In this document: in pieces, positions 62,331-64,000 of the stretch
Position numbering within the stretch: position 1 is the stretch's first letter
Layout of the letters: each line of letters starts with the position of its first letter
Origin: Setophaga petechia
Taxonomy: Eukaryota; Chordata; Aves; Passeriformes; Parulidae
Direction of reading: 5' to 3'
Assembly (NCBI GenBank): GCA_024362935.1
Contig: JANCRA010000012.1
Coordinates: forward strand, 4,526,001 to 4,590,000
Length of the DNA: 64,000 nucleotides
Notes under the pieces: generated by a model
Databases searched by the model: none
What the model saw: only the letters and a program-made list of their open reading frames with translations
Told to the model about the DNA's origin: nothing
Made by a program: the position numbers and the translations under genes

Positions 62331-64000
62331 GTATTGTACTTAAGTTATATGGTACATACAAGACTTTGATTGCTAATATTACAGGAAAAATCAAAACTTT
62401 TTCAAGATCCTGTGCAAATGTAATGGACACTGACCCCAGATCCAGTGTGTGGACTATTTATTTTGATGATTTTTGTGATTTTTCACTGAAGTTGTTAATT
62501 AATTTCTGATAGCTGAGCTATGTTATTTCAGGGTTTCTGATTAATATGGTATATCTTTCTGGGCATAAGACAATGCTGTCTTGTCTCCTTTACTGAAGTT
62601 CCTGGCCTGACACTTGCTCCCTCCAATACCTGTATTTAATGTTGTCTCTCCATTTGCTTCACTAGGATTACTTACTGTAAGAAGTCTAAACAATGGTAGA
62701 CATTTTTTCAGAATCAAGGGCTGAGAGAACTGGAGCTTTTACTCATTAGAGCCTAAGACAGGTCTTTTTTATCTTAACAGAAAAGTCATGATGCTACTGA
62801 GAGCAATGTCAAGGAAACAGGCATATTTGTTTAAACCCTGTAGTGTTGATGTAGAACGCATCAGAAGCTACTCTTTTAGAGGTGTTAATCCCAGTAAAAA
62901 CAGTAGATCTGGAACAGGTAAATCTTAACAGTGGAGAAACATCACTCAAAAGAAATACAAGATGCATGAGGAAAAGGGATGATTATAATCCATAAGTTAA
63001 AATGTTTGTTTATGCTCAAGCTGAATAAAGTATCAGTGGTAAATTGGAGACTCATACTCTCTTAAAATTCTGATTAGTAAAAACAACAGTATAGAATTTT
63101 ATCCTGGAGGAATCTCCTCTTAATTACTGAGAGCAATGATCCCTCATGTTTTAAAATAAGTGTGTGTTGATTTTTTTTCTGACAGCTGTTGAATTCATTG
63201 CTTGTATTCTAAGGAGTTTTAAAGCTGATTGCTCAACTAGCTCATCTTAAAAGAAACCTAAACAGTGTGAAGGCTTTGTAAAAATATGAGTGATTGCCAT
63301 GAGCAAGATTGAACAATCCAAAAGTTAGGCTTATCAGGCAGTTAAATTCTCATATTTTGTTATATAACCACTTTTATTGTGATTGAGATCATCGAGTGAT
63401 TATTTTACTTTGTTTTCTGATTCAGAGTGTCTAGATAATATCTGAAACGTTCTGTGAACATTTAAAATTTGAATGATTAATATATCTGAATATATATGAA
63501 AGTTTAATATCTAGATAATATCTGAATTGTTCTGTGAGGTATCTTATTAATCCATAGTTTTATCTATGTCTTTCTAAAGTGCATATATTGAGCTCTAGAT
63601 TAAAGACAAGTTAGTTAAAGACAGGAAGGTGATAAGGTGCACAATATTTCCCAATAAATGTAAAACTGGGACCCATGTGGGAGAAAACCTATTGTTTGAG
63701 TACAGTGTCTTGCTGCTCAAATTCACAAGACTTCCACATGTATTTTTGCTTTGCTTTAAAGATTGCCTATTGAAATAGTTTATTCTATTTAAAATAAGCA
63801 AAGATATAATTAACTTTTCTCTGGTTGTATTTCATAGTGAAGTCTTCCATCTCTGGAAGAGTTAATAATGTATTTTCAGAAGAAAGATCCTTTGAATAAA
63901 ACTGAAAATTTATCAGGCAGATGTGGAGGTGTTTGAGGTTTTTTTAATATATGAGCCTAGGCCATTAAAGATACAAGCAGAAATTTTTAAATGGACTCAA
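62331..64000. other. Stretch without recognisable genes
   Basis: AT-rich, with one interspersed duplication at 63430-63538 and no exon or transposon recognised. Confidence 0.5.
63430..63538. repeat. Local direct duplication, offset 80 bp
   Basis: TCTAGATAATATCTGAA (63430-63446) recurs 80 bp further on. The match continues, with two changes, through GTTCTGTGA. The AT-rich spacer contains ATATCTGAATATATATG, a related unit. Confidence 0.8.

Noticed and set aside
1..64000. CRISPR arrays, operons, phage or plasmid features, tRNA and rRNA genes
   Set aside because: The DNA is eukaryotic; no spaced identical repeats, no tRNA cloverleaf and no rRNA sequence were seen.

Overview
The window reads as vertebrate nuclear DNA, almost certainly from a bird. 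It is AT-rich and intron- or intergenic-like. Its interspersed repeats are dominated by CR1 LINE fragments (eleven pieces recognised on both strands, mostly 5'-truncated, with tails of the CR1 3'-end type) plus four LTR sequences or fragments of endogenous retroviruses of types common in bird genomes, especially songbirds. I saw no mammalian SINE or L1 sequence and nothing bacterial. 'Bird' is a strong inference; 'songbird or relative' is weaker.

No complete protein-coding gene is visible. The best coding candidate is a possible last exon at 1813-1960 (+): a good pyrimidine tract and AG acceptor, then 48 open codons of protein-like composition, a stop, and possible poly(A) signals near 2560-2580. 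I do not recognise the protein. Two weaker exon-like open stretches lie at 21353-21678 and 44727-44887. The longer open frames at 10.9-11.4, 18.6-19.0, 23.3-23.8 and 27.3-27.9 kb are decayed CR1 ORF2, not host genes.

Layout. 0-2.6 kb: possible 3' end of a plus-strand gene. 2.6-10.5 kb: no recognisable feature apart from short simple repeats. 10.5-12.2 kb: minus-strand CR1 split by a 568-bp solo LTR with TG...CA ends and a perfect 6-bp target duplication. 14.7-15.75 kb: ERVL-like LTR beside a minus-strand CR1 with an internal deletion. 18.6-19.3 kb: plus-strand CR1. 22.6-24.4 kb: cluster of four plus-strand CR1 pieces. 26.9-28.1 kb: minus-strand CR1 that keeps part of the reverse transcriptase region. 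29.26-29.51 kb: the only CpG island, a candidate promoter or first exon. 31.6-31.8 kb: CR1 piece. 32-41 kb: no repeat recognised, but small hairpins and tandem duplications. 41.7-44.2 kb: an LTR fragment (-) and a full-length-looking LTR (+) carrying a long CTC/TTC microsatellite. 46.6 and 52.5 kb: minus-strand CR1 3' ends. 55.8 kb: a perfect 22-bp palindrome. 56.6 kb: a G-quadruplex motif. 62.0-62.3 kb: a repeat-like segment with AATAAA and a 34-bp poly(A) run.

There is no operon-like cooperation to describe. The window is mainly a record of retroelement insertion and decay around one possible gene end and one CpG island. I found no convincing undescribed biological system. The best leads are the candidate terminal exon, the isolated CpG island, the 22-bp palindrome and the poly(A) segment. 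All boundaries were read by eye; repeat edges may be off by tens of bases.
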